From NCBI RefSeq assembly GCF_037076465.1, contig NZ_AP028908.1:4340001-4404000 (forward strand): a stretch of DNA of 64,000 bases, read 5' to 3'. Below, in pieces: positions 46,416 through 55,429 of the stretch; the first letter of the stretch is position 1; each line of letters opens with the position of its first letter. The notes under the pieces are model-generated. The model was not told the DNA's origin and searched no databases. It was given only the letters and a program-made list of their open reading frames with translations. The translations under genes and the position numbers were made by a program. The DNA is from Pectobacterium araliae. Its GTDB lineage: Bacteria; Pseudomonadota; Gammaproteobacteria; Enterobacterales; Enterobacteriaceae.

Positions 46416-47615
46416 CCCTCCGCCTTCTGCCGTGCGCTGCATCAGTCTCCACGTCAGCGCCAGACCGCCTAGCCCTAATAGCGCCGCTGCCAGATAAATA
46501 GAAGCAATACCGGTATAGGCCATCAGTACGCCCGCCACCGGTCCGACGATACCCAGCGATAAATCGAGGAATATCGTATAGGTTGCCAACGCGCTGCCCT
46601 GATTCTGCGGTGATACCGCCTTGACGGCGACAACGCCTAATGCCGGGAATACCAGAGAGAAACCCGCCCCTGCGAGGAACGCACCGACTTCTGCCATCAG
46701 CGGCTGCGTCGCTCCCCAGACCAGTAGCAACCCGACAATCTCAACCACAAAGCACGCCATCGCCACGCGCAATCCGCCAAATCGCTGAATACTGTTAGGA
46801 AACACCAGCCGTGCGCCGACAAAGGCACAACTGAAAATGGTCAGCGTCAGCGCCGCACCTTCCCAATTCCGATCGGCATAAAACAACGTGATGAAGGTGG
46901 CGATCACACCAAAACCCGCAGAGGCAATCGCCAGAATAATCCCGTAAACCCAGACTTTCCCCAGCACTTCGCGGAAGGGAATCTTTTTCCCCGGTGCGAC
47001 CTGCACTGCGGGGCGCGGCAGCGCGAAGATAATTGCCACCGCTGCGATCAGAATAATGCTCACAGAGAGCAGTTTTAACCCACCAATATGGTTGAGCCAG
47101 ACGCCGAGCGGTGCGCCAATTGCCATCGCGCCGTAAGTCGCAATGCCGTTCCATGAAATCACGCGGCCGATGTGCCGGGAACCGACTACGCCAACCCCCC
47201 AGAGCGTTGCGCCTGTACCGGCAAAGCTCTGTCCGGCGCCTAGCACAACGCGCCCGAGGCACAACAGCAGCAGCGTGATGGCGGGAAAGCCGTCACTAAA
47301 AGCAGCGAGCAGGTAAAATACCCCGCTCAGCATGACGCCGACCAATCCCCAAACGACGATGTTCTTCGGCCCTTTTTCATCCGCGCTGCGGCCCGCATGA
47401 GGGCGGCTCACTAGTGTGGAGAAATATTGCAGGCTGATGACCAACCCAGCCCAGAATGCGCTATAGCCGAGGTGGTCATGCACATACCCCGGCAGTACCG
47501 CCAGCGGCAGGCCAATATTCAGATAGCTGGCAAAGTTGAAGGCCACAATCGAAACGATGCGTAAATTGAGGCGCAAACCGTTCAGCGCCGGTTCGGATGG
47601 GGAAGGTGTTGGCAT
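46407..47615 (-). CDS. yhhS: MFS transporter YhhS
   Basis: A 402-residue inner-membrane major facilitator with twelve segments, of the YhhS/arabinose-efflux-like group. E. coli YhhS has been linked to glyphosate tolerance, but its substrate is unknown. Family blocks are LNGLRLNLRIVSIVAFNFAS (about 11-30), SLQYFSTLVSRPHAGRSADE (about 61-80, containing the loop 2-3 motif), GAGQSFAGTGATLWGVGVVG and GAGFSLVFPALGVVAVKAVS. The C-terminus ends EGGGRP, and the stop codon comes from the T6SS island stub. The junction has therefore replaced the original gene end, possibly shortening the tail slightly. Confidence 0.93.
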   Translation of the reverse strand: MPTPSPSEPALNGLRLNLRIVSIVAFNFASYLNIGLPLAVLPGYVHDHLGYSAFWAGLVISLQYFSTLVSRPHAGRSADEKGPKNIVVWGLVGVMLSGVFYLLAAFSDGFPAITLLLLCLGRVVLGAGQSFAGTGATLWGVGVVGSRHIGRVISWNGIATYGAMAIGAPLGVWLNHIGGLKLLSVSIILIAAVAIIFALPRPAVQVAPGKKIPFREVLGKVWVYGIILAIASAGFGVIATFITLFYADRNWEGAALTLTIFSCAFVGARLVFPNSIQRFGGLRVAMACFVVEIVGLLLVWGATQPLMAEVGAFLAGAGFSLVFPALGVVAVKAVSPQNQGSALATYTIFLDLSLGIVGPVAGVLMAYTGIASIYLAAALLGLGGLALTWRLMQRTAEGGGRP

Positions 47616-47743
47616 GGAAAATTCACTCGCTTAACGTCCGTGTATGACGCACGTTCAGAAAATATCGAAAAGTAACATTCTTATATTGTTGGTTATAATC
47701 AACCCTATGCTACTAAATTAATCCCGAACACAGGAGAAACGCA

Positions 47744-48760
47744 ATGCCTGTACCGGCAGACCCGGAACGTCAATCAACATCGTCAACCCCAGAAGGGGAT
47801 ACATCGCCACAGAAGCCCCTCTCGTTTCTGGGCAAAAGCAAACGTCTGGCCGCACGAATTCAGGCGATCCCCAGCGTGGCACACCTGATTCGCGCAGGCG
47901 AACGTTTCAACGATCGGATGGGCAACCAGTTTGGCGCGGCGATTACCTATTTTTCCTTTCTGTCGCTGATCCCTATTCTCATGGTGTCTTTTGCCGCCGT
48001 GGGCTTCGTGTTGGCCTCCAACCCCGACCTGCTGACGGGGCTGATTAACCGAATCGTCAACAGTATCAGCGATCCCAATCTGGCCAATACGCTGAAAAGT
48101 ACCGTCAACACCGCCGTGCAACAGCGTACCACCGTCGGGCTGACCGGGTTGCTGATCGCACTCTATTCCGGTATCAGTTGGATGGGAAACCTGCGTGAAG
48201 CGATTCGCGCCCAATCGCGCGACGTATGGGAACGGAACCCGAAAGATGAAGAGAAGATTTACTTTCAGTACACGCGAGATTTCCTGTCGCTGACCGGTCT
48301 GGTCATTGCGCTTATCATCACGCTTTTCCTGACCTCCGTTGCGGGTACCGCGCAAAATATGATCGTCACCGCGTTGGGGTTGGATGGCATCGAGTGGCTA
48401 CGCCCCGCGTTAACGTTGATTGCCTTGTCAATCTCCATCTTTGCCAACTACCTGTTATTCCTATGGATATTTTTTGTTTTACCGCGTCATAAGCCCAAGC
48501 GAAAAGCGCTCTTTCGCGGCACGCTGATTGCCGCCGTGGGTTTTGAAGCCATCAAATTCGCGATGACCGTCGCGCTGCCTAAACTGGCCAGTTCTCCTTC
48601 AGGAGCCGCGTTCGGGTCGGTCATTGGCCTGATGGCGTTCTTCTATTTCTTCGCGCGCCTAACGCTGTTCTGTGCTGCGTGGATCGCAACGGCGAACTAC
48701 CAAGGCGATATTTCGACAGACCAGAACGAGCAAGAGAAAGAACCGCCCTCTCCTCGCTAA
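47744..48760 (+). CDS. yhjD: YihY/BrkB family inner-membrane protein YhjD
   Basis: The 338-residue protein has a polar N-terminal region rich in Ser and Pro (about 1-55), then six membrane segments in the BrkB/YihY family pattern. Typical segments are FNDRMGNQFGAAITYFSFLS (about 54-73), the TVGLTGLLIALYSGISWMGN stretch (about 129-148) and NYLLFLWIFFVLPRHKP. E. coli YhjD has been proposed as a lipid A or LPS-precursor exporter because mutations in it suppress Kdo loss; this role is debated. GGAG lies ten bases before the ATG. It precedes kdgK. Confidence 0.9.
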   Translation: MPVPADPERQSTSSTPEGDTSPQKPLSFLGKSKRLAARIQAIPSVAHLIRAGERFNDRMGNQFGAAITYFSFLSLIPILMVSFAAVGFVLASNPDLLTGLINRIVNSISDPNLANTLKSTVNTAVQQRTTVGLTGLLIALYSGISWMGNLREAIRAQSRDVWERNPKDEEKIYFQYTRDFLSLTGLVIALIITLFLTSVAGTAQNMIVTALGLDGIEWLRPALTLIALSISIFANYLLFLWIFFVLPRHKPKRKALFRGTLIAAVGFEAIKFAMTVALPKLASSPSGAAFGSVIGLMAFFYFFARLTLFCAAWIATANYQGDISTDQNEQEKEPPSPR

Positions 48761-48803
48761 AAACAGCGGGAAAGCGCTGGTTTTCCGATCTGCGTCATGA
48801 AAA

Positions 48804-48822
48804 AATAAAACATCGTTTTAAG
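48804..48822 (+). promoter_or_regulatory. KdgR box upstream of kdgK
   Basis: AATAAAACATCGTTTTAAG matches the KdgR operator consensus AATRAAAYNNYRTTTYATT at all but the last two positions. It lies about 105 bases before the kdgK start. In Pectobacterium and Dickeya, KdgR represses pectin catabolism, including kdgK, until KDG accumulates, so the site fits the gene's role. Confidence 0.8.
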
Positions 48823-48830
48823 GCTATTGA

Positions 48831-48858
48831 CTCAGTCTCACGTAATGTTGAGACTGAG
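48831..48858 (+). repeat. Perfect inverted repeat in the kdgK leader
   Basis: CTCAGTCTCA and TGAGACTGAG form a 10-base perfect stem around an 8-base loop, nine bases after the KdgR box and about 70 bases before the kdgK ATG. No T-tract follows immediately. It may terminate yhjD transcripts, act as an operator or shape the kdgK leader; sequence alone does not decide. Confidence 0.6.
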
Positions 48859-48926
48859 GTTAATTTCGCGTTTTTATACCCTAATAATTCGCGTCCCAGG
48901 GTACCTTTTCAAACAGGCCAAAAGTG

Positions 48927-49859
48927 ATGACAACAACTAACATTGCCGTAATCGGCGAATGCATGATCGAACTGTCGCAGAAGGGCACGGATCTTAACCG
49001 TGGATTTGGCGGCGATACGCTGAACACTGCCGTTTACATTGCCCGTCAGGTAAACGCTGAGAAACTGGGCGTGCATTACGTGACCGCACTCGGTACCGAT
49101 AGCTTCAGTACCGAGATGGTTGCCGCCTGGCAAAACGAAGGGGTGAAAACCGACCTGATTCAGCGGCTGGACAACAAACTGCCCGGTTTATACTTCATTG
49201 AAACCGACGATAGCGGCGAGCGTACATTCTACTATTGGCGCAACGATGCCGCTGCTCGCTACTGGCTGGACAGCCCGGAAGCAGAAAAAATCGGTCAGGC
49301 GCTGGCTCAATTTGACTATCTCTACCTGAGCGGCATCAGTCTGGCGATTCTGAACGCCGAAAGCCGTCAGCGTCTACTCGCCCTACTGCGCGCCTGCCGC
49401 GCCAACGGCGGTAAAGTGATTTTTGATAACAACTACCGCCCACGCTTGTGGCAGAGCAAGGAAGAAACGCAACAGGCCTACACCGACATCCTGTCCTGTA
49501 CGGATATTGCCTTCCTGACGCTGGATGACGAAGACATGCTGTGGGGTACGAAGCCGCTGGAAGCCGTGCTGGAACGGACGCACGGTTTGGGCGTTAGCGA
49601 AGTGGTCATCAAGCGCGGTGCCGATTCCTGCATCGTGTCAGAGCGCGGACAAGAGTTGGTTGATGTCCCTGCAATAAAATTGCCAAAAGAGAAAGTGGTC
49701 GATACCACCGCAGCGGGCGACTCCTTCAGCGCGGGCTATCTGTCAGTACGCCTGAACGGCGGCAGCACGCAGGAAGCGGCACAGCGCGGTCACCTGACGG
49801 CCAGCACAGTCATTCAATACCGTGGCGCGATCATCCCGCTTGACGCGATGCCTGCGTAA
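48927..49859 (+). CDS. kdgK: 2-dehydro-3-deoxygluconokinase KdgK
   Basis: KdgK phosphorylates KDG, the end product of pectin and hexuronate degradation, to KDPG for the Entner-Doudoroff aldolase. The 310-residue PfkB-family protein (309 in E. coli) starts MTTTNIAVIGECMIELSQKG. It has the FGGDTLNTAVYIARQ block (about 28-42), YYWRNDAAARYWL (about 101-113), FDNNYRPRLWQSKEE and the catalytic VDTTAAGDSFSAGYLSVRLN (about 258-277) with the catalytic Asp. A GTG one codon earlier is possible but less likely. The KdgR box upstream and the strong terminator downstream make it a one-gene unit. Confidence 0.97.
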   Translation: MTTTNIAVIGECMIELSQKGTDLNRGFGGDTLNTAVYIARQVNAEKLGVHYVTALGTDSFSTEMVAAWQNEGVKTDLIQRLDNKLPGLYFIETDDSGERTFYYWRNDAAARYWLDSPEAEKIGQALAQFDYLYLSGISLAILNAESRQRLLALLRACRANGGKVIFDNNYRPRLWQSKEETQQAYTDILSCTDIAFLTLDDEDMLWGTKPLEAVLERTHGLGVSEVVIKRGADSCIVSERGQELVDVPAIKLPKEKVVDTTAAGDSFSAGYLSVRLNGGSTQEAAQRGHLTASTVIQYRGAIIPLDAMPA

Positions 49860-49883
49860 ACGGTACGAAATAGAGTACATTCA

Positions 49884-49916
49884 CTCTCATCATGATAGAA
49901 GCAACCATGATGAGAG
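49884..49916. repeat. Inverted repeat after kdgK
   Basis: CTCTCATCATG and CATGATGAGAG form an 11-base perfect stem with an 11-base loop, 24 bases after the kdgK stop and just ahead of the T-tailed terminator. It may be a second termination or RNA-stabilising hairpin. Confidence 0.6.
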
Positions 49917-49933
49917 GATTACCGATAATCTGA

Positions 49934-49957
49934 AGCGAGCATAAGGCTCGCTTTTTT
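49934..49957 (+). terminator. kdgK terminator
   Basis: AGCGAGC and GCTCGCT pair across a 5-base loop and are followed by seven further T residues, a canonical Rho-independent terminator. Confidence 0.9.
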
Positions 49958-50219
49958 TATCTTTCTACTTCGTCCGTTTCCATTGCCAGAGGGCGGTTTT
50001 ATTCCCGCCAATTTCCCGCTGCAACAACTCAACACGCGGATTAATTTTTCATTACAATTCATACACAATATTTTTAACATTCATGCATTTTTGCATTCAA
50101 GAGCACTCTGCCACTTGTCGATATTCTTCATGTACGAGGTTAATTTCGTCATATTGCAGATCATGCCGCAAGGCCATCTGTGTTTACAGCATCAGGCGGT
50201 TATAATTTGAGAGCAATCT
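49958..50219. other. Leader region of the second chemoreceptor gene
   Basis: With the kdgK 3' end this makes a 360-base gap. It is AT-rich and contains no supported gene; a 75-codon frame at 49983-50210 resembles nothing. GAGAG precedes the chemoreceptor ATG. Flagellar sigma-28-type promoter elements might be expected but I could not place one with confidence. Confidence 0.5.
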
Positions 50220-51800
50220 ATGAATAGATGGAGTGTTAAAAAAAAGCTGGCAATGATGATCGCGGCAATCATTATCTCTTTTATGATATTGGCTGCATTT
50301 TTGCTTTCCCGCCAGACTGCCACCACGGCAGAATTACAACGTTTGTATGAAAAAGACTATCAAGCTGCATCCATCATCGGCCAGATTGATGGTCTGCTTA
50401 CTCGTGTGGATATCAATATCCTCCGAATGATCGCTATTGGCGATCCGGCATCAATTGCTGCCTGGAAAAACCAAAACACCGAGAATTTTACCAAGGTAGA
50501 AGCCCTGCTAAATAAGCTAAAACCCATTATTGATAGCAGTATGACGTCATCTTTTGACGGATTAATATCATCGTATACGTTAATGCGTAAAGGGATGGAG
50601 CATCAGGTACAGGCCGTTGAGTCTGGCGATATAAAAAGTGCCAGCGAAATTAATAAAAATGAAGTTAAAACACCTGCGGATAAAACATTTGGTGAATTGT
50701 CTGCATTGAAAAAATCTCAGGACGAATTAGCAAACGAGAAGGTTGTTGAGCAACAACATATTGATGTTACTACTCGTATCATCTCACTACTCGCTGCTGG
50801 CATCGTTACGCTAGCATCGGTTGTGCTGGGTGCTGTGATTCTACGCAGCTTGCTTCGTCAACTGGGAGGAGAACCTCTAACAGCGTCACAGGCCGTCAAC
50901 CTGATGGCACAAGGCGATCTTTCGAACCCGATCCCAGTGAAGGAGCACGACCATGTAAGCCTGCTAGCCCAGTTGAAAGAGATGCAATCGTCCTTATCAG
51001 GGATAGTCACCAGTGTTCGCAGCAATGCTGAAAGTCTGGCGACCGCCAGTATCCAGATCTCTCAGGGCAACCAAGACTTAAGTCAGCGTACGGAAGAACA
51101 GGCCAGCGCACTGCAACAAACCTCCGCCACAATGGAACAGTTAGGCTCCACAGTCAGCAATAACGCCGAAAACGCACGTCAGGCTAATCAGTTGGCATCT
51201 GGTGCATCAACACTGGCAGCGGAAGGTGGCCAGATGGTCGAACGCGTGATAGCAACCATGAAAGACATCAACGATAGTTCGAAAAAAATCTCGGACATCA
51301 TCAATGTGATTGACAGCATCGCCTTCCAGACGAATATTCTGGCGCTGAACGCGGCAGTTGAAGCCGCACGTGCAGGTGAACAAGGGCGTGGATTTGCGGT
51401 TGTCGCATCCGAAGTGCGCAATTTGGCACAACGCAGTGCCAATGCCGCCAAAGAGATCAGCACATTAATTACCAACAGCGTCGGACAGGTTGAGCAAGGC
51501 AGTCGATTAGTGGATGAAACGGGAGCAACCATGACGCGGATTATGACTGCTATCAATCAAGTGACTGATATCGTGTCCGAAATCAGTGCATCAAGTCTGG
51601 AACAGAGTTCAGGGGTGAAACAGGTGGGACAAGCCATCACCCAGATCGATACCGTCACGCAGCAAAACGCCGCACTGGTGGAAGAGAGTGCCGCCGCAGC
51701 GGAAAACCTGAAAGAACAAGCCCAGCAACTTGTACAAGCGGTCGCCGTATTTCAGGTGACACAAACCGCCACTCAACCGCGTTTGTATTTGGGAATGTAA
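50220..51800 (+). CDS. Methyl-accepting chemotaxis protein without C-terminal tether
   Basis: This 526-residue chemoreceptor has a membrane segment at about 11-31 and a four-helix-bundle periplasmic sensor of roughly 150 residues, Lys-rich in its second half. A second membrane helix lies near 186-206, then HAMP and the signalling rod. The tip is [20 protein letters not shown] (about 366-385). Unlike the receptor at 16712 it ends TQPRLYLGM and lacks an NWETF-type pentapeptide, so adaptation would depend on other receptors' tethers. The ligand is unknown. Confidence 0.95.
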   Translation: MNRWSVKKKLAMMIAAIIISFMILAAFLLSRQTATTAELQRLYEKDYQAASIIGQIDGLLTRVDINILRMIAIGDPASIAAWKNQNTENFTKVEALLNKLKPIIDSSMTSSFDGLISSYTLMRKGMEHQVQAVESGDIKSASEINKNEVKTPADKTFGELSALKKSQDELANEKVVEQQHIDVTTRIISLLAAGIVTLASVVLGAVILRSLLRQLGGEPLTASQAVNLMAQGDLSNPIPVKEHDHVSLLAQLKEMQSSLSGIVTSVRSNAESLATASIQISQGNQDLSQRTEEQASALQQTSATMEQLGSTVSNNAENARQANQLASGASTLAAEGGQMVERVIATMKDINDSSKKISDIINVIDSIAFQTNILALNAAVEAARAGEQGRGFAVVASEVRNLAQRSANAAKEISTLITNSVGQVEQGSRLVDETGATMTRIMTAINQVTDIVSEISASSLEQSSGVKQVGQAITQIDTVTQQNAALVEESAAAAENLKEQAQQLVQAVAVFQVTQTATQPRLYLGM

Positions 51801-51863
51801 TCACCGCCAACACGATAATCACTGACGTTCACGGATGTCAGTACCATCCGTGTTAACAAACTG

Positions 51864-51902
51864 CGGCGGCGCCAAGTCGTGTAGAAAAACGTGGCGCCGC
51901 CG
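51864..51902. terminator. GC-rich hairpin between the chemoreceptor and yhjJ
   Basis: CGGCGGCGCCA and TGGCGCCGCCG form an 11-base perfect stem with a 17-base loop between two convergent genes. No T-tract follows, so its role as a terminator is only suggestive. Confidence 0.5.
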
Positions 51903-51954
51903 AATAAACTGGCCTGAGAATCATACGGAAAAAATCGTTCCCACGGCCTTCGTT

Positions 51955-53460
51955 TTACTGTGCTACAGGCGGTACGGGATCCTGCGGTTTTCTTTCTTCA
52001 GACGCTGCCGCAGACGCGCTGGCAACAGGTTCGACGGCTGGCGTCATAATCTGATCGTAGGTTTCCTGCAACGCCTTCATATTCGCTTCGGGTTCACCCG
52101 GCTGTTGGATCAACATCATCGTCGTATCTTGTACCAGTTGCTGGTGCAGTTCCTGATTCAGGATATCGAGCGTTAAGGCTGACAGATAACTCTGGCGCAG
52201 TTTCTGATACTGCTCAGGCGCAATATCCACCACACCATTTTGCTGGGATCGCAAGCGCTGATCCATCAGGATGTCCGTGCTGGTACGCGCATAGGTGGCA
52301 AACAGCTTGTTCAGCTCGTCCGTCTTGCGCGCGATCAACGCGTCAAACTCTGGTTGTGTCAGCCCTTTTTCACGCAGCGCCGCCAGCTCACGTGCCATAA
52401 ACGTCACACCCGGCTCAACGCTCTCACTATTCGGTACATCCATATGAATTGCACACTGAGAACGGGTATAAAACACGTTGCAGTCGAAACGGAGGTTGTT
52501 ACCCTTCAGCGGGCTCTTCTCCAACACCTGCTGTAGATGCCAGAACATCGCTTCCCGCGTCATATCGCCCAGCCAGTAGCGAACCAGCGCCTGCGATTCA
52601 CGAATCGGATGCCACGGCGCATCCCACATCAGCGACAGCGTATCCTGCTGGGCATTGTTATTCATCAGGCTGATCGCCTGTGGTGGCAGCGGGCTTAGTG
52701 TCGGCAGTGGCGCGGGTACTTCGCGTTTTCCTTCCAACGGGGAAAAGGCTTTACCGATCTGTTCGAGCACGCTGCGGTTATCCACATGCCCAACGATGTA
52801 AAGCGTCATCACATCTGGCGTATACCAGGTTTTATAAAATTGCTGAAGTTGCTCGCCATTCAGCGGCGGTTTGACGTCTTGAGCAGGATCGTGCGCCAAC
52901 AGGGCTGACCCTTTCAGGCGATAACGCCAGCTCGGATCTTGCGGGTTAATCGGAAAGGTGGTCACCTGATCGGGAACCTTCAGCGCAGCTTGTAGCCTTT
53001 TTTCGTCGAACGTCATCTGCCCTGCGCTTTCCGCTAGCCACGTCAACGCTTCTTTCAGCAGCTCAGGACGATTATTCGGCAAGCTCAGGTTATATGACGT
53101 GAAATCGTACGAAACAATAACCGGGGGCAGGACGCGTGAGCCGTTAGCGTCACGCATCCACATGGAAGGTAACTGGGCAGCAGACAGCTTATCGCCGGGC
53201 GCGAGAGCCAGACGGGGAAGAAAATGGGCAAAGCCCACCTGCTGGGCGTTTTCCAGCAACGATCCGGCATTAACAACCAGACGCAGCTCAACCCGATCGC
53301 CGGGGCGCTGTGGCGTGGTTAATAACTGCCAGGTAAAACCATTGTCCAGTTTACCCTGCTGCCAGGCAGGATCGGGCTGTAGTGCTTCAGCCTGCACGCT
53401 GCCGCTGACCATGGCCAGCAACATACCACCAACGAAAAGCGCCTTTTTGGTGCCCTGCAT
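51955..53460 (-). CDS. yhjJ: M16-family peptidase-like periplasmic protein YhjJ, zinc site missing
   Basis: The 501-residue protein has a Sec signal peptide (residues 1-24, ending VQA) and the two-lobed M16 fold. The N-terminal lobe carries LDNGFTWQLLTTPQ and VVNAGSLLENAQQVGFAHFL. The zinc motif HxxEH of active M16 enzymes reads HFLPR here, with the catalytic Glu and second His both gone. It is therefore probably not a peptidase but a binding or scaffold protein. E. coli YhjJ is also described as lacking the motif. The C-terminus is an Ala/Pro/Glu tail. It converges with the chemoreceptor. Confidence 0.9.
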   Translation of the reverse strand: MQGTKKALFVGGMLLAMVSGSVQAEALQPDPAWQQGKLDNGFTWQLLTTPQRPGDRVELRLVVNAGSLLENAQQVGFAHFLPRLALAPGDKLSAAQLPSMWMRDANGSRVLPPVIVSYDFTSYNLSLPNNRPELLKEALTWLAESAGQMTFDEKRLQAALKVPDQVTTFPINPQDPSWRYRLKGSALLAHDPAQDVKPPLNGEQLQQFYKTWYTPDVMTLYIVGHVDNRSVLEQIGKAFSPLEGKREVPAPLPTLSPLPPQAISLMNNNAQQDTLSLMWDAPWHPIRESQALVRYWLGDMTREAMFWHLQQVLEKSPLKGNNLRFDCNVFYTRSQCAIHMDVPNSESVEPGVTFMARELAALREKGLTQPEFDALIARKTDELNKLFATYARTSTDILMDQRLRSQQNGVVDIAPEQYQKLRQSYLSALTLDILNQELHQQLVQDTTMMLIQQPGEPEANMKALQETYDQIMTPAVEPVASASAAASEERKPQDPVPPVAQ

Positions 53461-53763
53461 GTGAACCCCTACTTATCGCTATCCAACATAATAATGTGGT
53501 TATTGTTGATCATTATGGTGACCTTGCGTCTGCCACCGCACACTCTCGTGGATATATCACGGAAAAAATTGAAGACGCGAAGTGTACCATTCCCTTGGAC
53601 AGCGCGCTTTTGTCTATGTCACTTCAGGAGGAGAAATAATCTGCAAAAAAGGTAGAAATAGTCATATTTAACAATATTTTTACGTTTGGGGATGTGCAAA
53701 AAAGGAGGGGAGACCGCTGGGTTGGTGCCGCTTGCTTACAAACCAAAAATTTACAGACAAAAA
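53461..53763. other. Region between yhjJ and the dctA terminator
   Basis: About 300 bases that contain the yhjJ promoter on the minus strand and AT-rich sequence elsewhere. I see no gene, repeat or clear operator. Confidence 0.5.
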
Positions 53764-53796
53764 AATTCCCTACGGAGCAGAACGCCGTAGGGAATT
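53764..53796 (-). terminator. dctA terminator
   Basis: A 12-base perfect stem AATTCCCTACGG / CCGTAGGGAATT with a 9-base loop, 22 bases after the dctA stop. On the minus strand it is followed by a run of seven T residues counting those in the stem end. Confidence 0.92.
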
Positions 53797-53818
53797 GATT
53801 TAGAAAACGATGCTGAAA

Positions 53819-55111
53819 TTACGACTGTGCCGTCGGCGTGGCCGCATTATCGTTCTTATTGTTACCGGACAGCACCGCGTCCAGTTTCTTCTCATCCAGC
53901 TCGCGGCAGTATTTTGCTACCACGATAGTCGCCACACCGTTACCAATCAGGTTGGTCAGCGCACGAGCTTCTGACATGAAGCGGTCAATACCCAGAATCA
54001 ACGCCAGACCGGCAACAGGCAGATGGCCTACGGCAGACAGCGTTGCTGCCAGCACGATAAATCCACTTCCCGTCACGCCTGCTGCGCCTTTAGAGGACAG
54101 CAGCAGCACCACCAGCAGGGTAATCTGATGCCAGATATCCATGTGGCTGTTGGTTGCCTGAGCAATAAACACGGCTGCCATCGTCAGATAGATCGAGGTG
54201 CCATCAAGGTTGAACGAATAGCCCGTAGGAATCACCAAACCGACGACCGATTTTTTACAACCGACCTTTTCCATCTTCTCCAGCATACGTGGCAGTACGG
54301 ATTCAGAAGAGGACGTACCCAGTACGATCAGCAGTTCTTCACGGATGTAGCGAATGAATTTGAAGATACTGAAGCCCGTCGCTTTCGCAATGCTGCCCAA
54401 CACCAGGAAGACAAACAGAACACAGGTGATGTAGAAGCAGAGGATCAGTTGCCCTAACTGCACCAGCGTACCCACACCATATTTACCGATGGTAAAGGCC
54501 ATCGCACCGAACGCACCCAAAGGCGCCAATTTCATGATCATGTTAATGACGCCGAAAATGACCTTGGAGAAGCTGTCGATCACATCAAAAATGACTTTGC
54601 CCTTTGGCCCCAGACGGTGCAGCGCAAAGCCAAACATCACAGCAAACAGCAGAACCTGCAAGATATTACCGCTGGCAAACGCCCCGACCACGCTCGCCGG
54701 GATCACATCCATCAGGAATGGAATCAGCCCCTGTTGCGAAGCCTGTTGGGTATAGACCGCCACCGCAGACGCATCAAGCGTACTCGGGTCGATATTCATA
54801 CCCGCGCCAGGTTGTACGACGTTGACCACGACCAGACCGATAATCAGCGCAATCGTACTCACAATTTCAAAATACAGCAGAGCGGCCGCACCAGTACGAC
54901 CGACCGACTTCATACTTTCCATGCCTGCGATACCGGTGACGACCGTACAGAAGATGACCGGCGCAATAATCATTTTAATTAATTTAACAAACCCATCGCC
55001 CAGCGGCTTCATTTGCTCACCAAGCTGAGGGTAGAAATGTCCCAACAGTATCCCTATCGTAATGGCGGCAAGAACCTGAAAATAAAGACTTTTAAAAATT
55101 GATGTTTTCAT
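53819..55111 (-). CDS. dctA: C4-dicarboxylate:proton/sodium symporter DctA
   Basis: DctA imports succinate, fumarate, malate and aspartate under aerobic conditions. The 430-residue protein (428 in E. coli) has the glutamate-transporter fold with eight helices and two hairpin loops. Signature elements are the serine-rich [20 protein letters not shown] (about 274-293), [20 protein letters not shown] (about 306-325) and [20 protein letters not shown] (about 388-407). It is monocistronic with a strong terminator, and the upstream 318 bases carry its promoter. Confidence 0.97.
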   Translation of the reverse strand: MKTSIFKSLYFQVLAAITIGILLGHFYPQLGEQMKPLGDGFVKLIKMIIAPVIFCTVVTGIAGMESMKSVGRTGAAALLYFEIVSTIALIIGLVVVNVVQPGAGMNIDPSTLDASAVAVYTQQASQQGLIPFLMDVIPASVVGAFASGNILQVLLFAVMFGFALHRLGPKGKVIFDVIDSFSKVIFGVINMIMKLAPLGAFGAMAFTIGKYGVGTLVQLGQLILCFYITCVLFVFLVLGSIAKATGFSIFKFIRYIREELLIVLGTSSSESVLPRMLEKMEKVGCKKSVVGLVIPTGYSFNLDGTSIYLTMAAVFIAQATNSHMDIWHQITLLVVLLLSSKGAAGVTGSGFIVLAATLSAVGHLPVAGLALILGIDRFMSEARALTNLIGNGVATIVVAKYCRELDEKKLDAVLSGNNKNDNAATPTAQS

Positions 55112-55429
55112 ACATACGTCCTATGGTGGGGAAAACACAGGAGGGGAATAGGGTACGAAAATGCCGCCTGTGATTGCGCCGAAAAGTAACATTGCAATAA
55201 CAAGCTGAGAATGTTTTATAAGTTTAGTTTGTGAACGACAGGTTAAAAACAAGAGCTGAATCACGTCAGCAAAAGTTATAAAGAAACATCAATGCAATTT
55301 ATTTGTAACAGATACCCGTTTTTACAGCAGAAAAAGTCCGTAAAAAGCCCTCAAATCCCCGCAATACGGGGAAGGTGCCATTCAGGAAACATCGCCATGA
55401 AAAGTAACATTTCCGTTACCTCTTGATAC
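55112..55429. other. dctA upstream region
   Basis: These 318 bases lie between the dctA start and the stop of the yhjK-like gene. They are AT-rich, and I see neither coding sequence nor any leftover of an EAL domain on the minus strand. A CRP or DcuR site is expected for dctA; the best candidate around 55258-55272 (GAATCACGTCAG) is weak. Confidence 0.5.

Noticed and set aside
49983..50210. 75-codon frame upstream of the second chemoreceptor
   Set aside because: Low-complexity hydrophobic translation without family likeness; more likely leader DNA.
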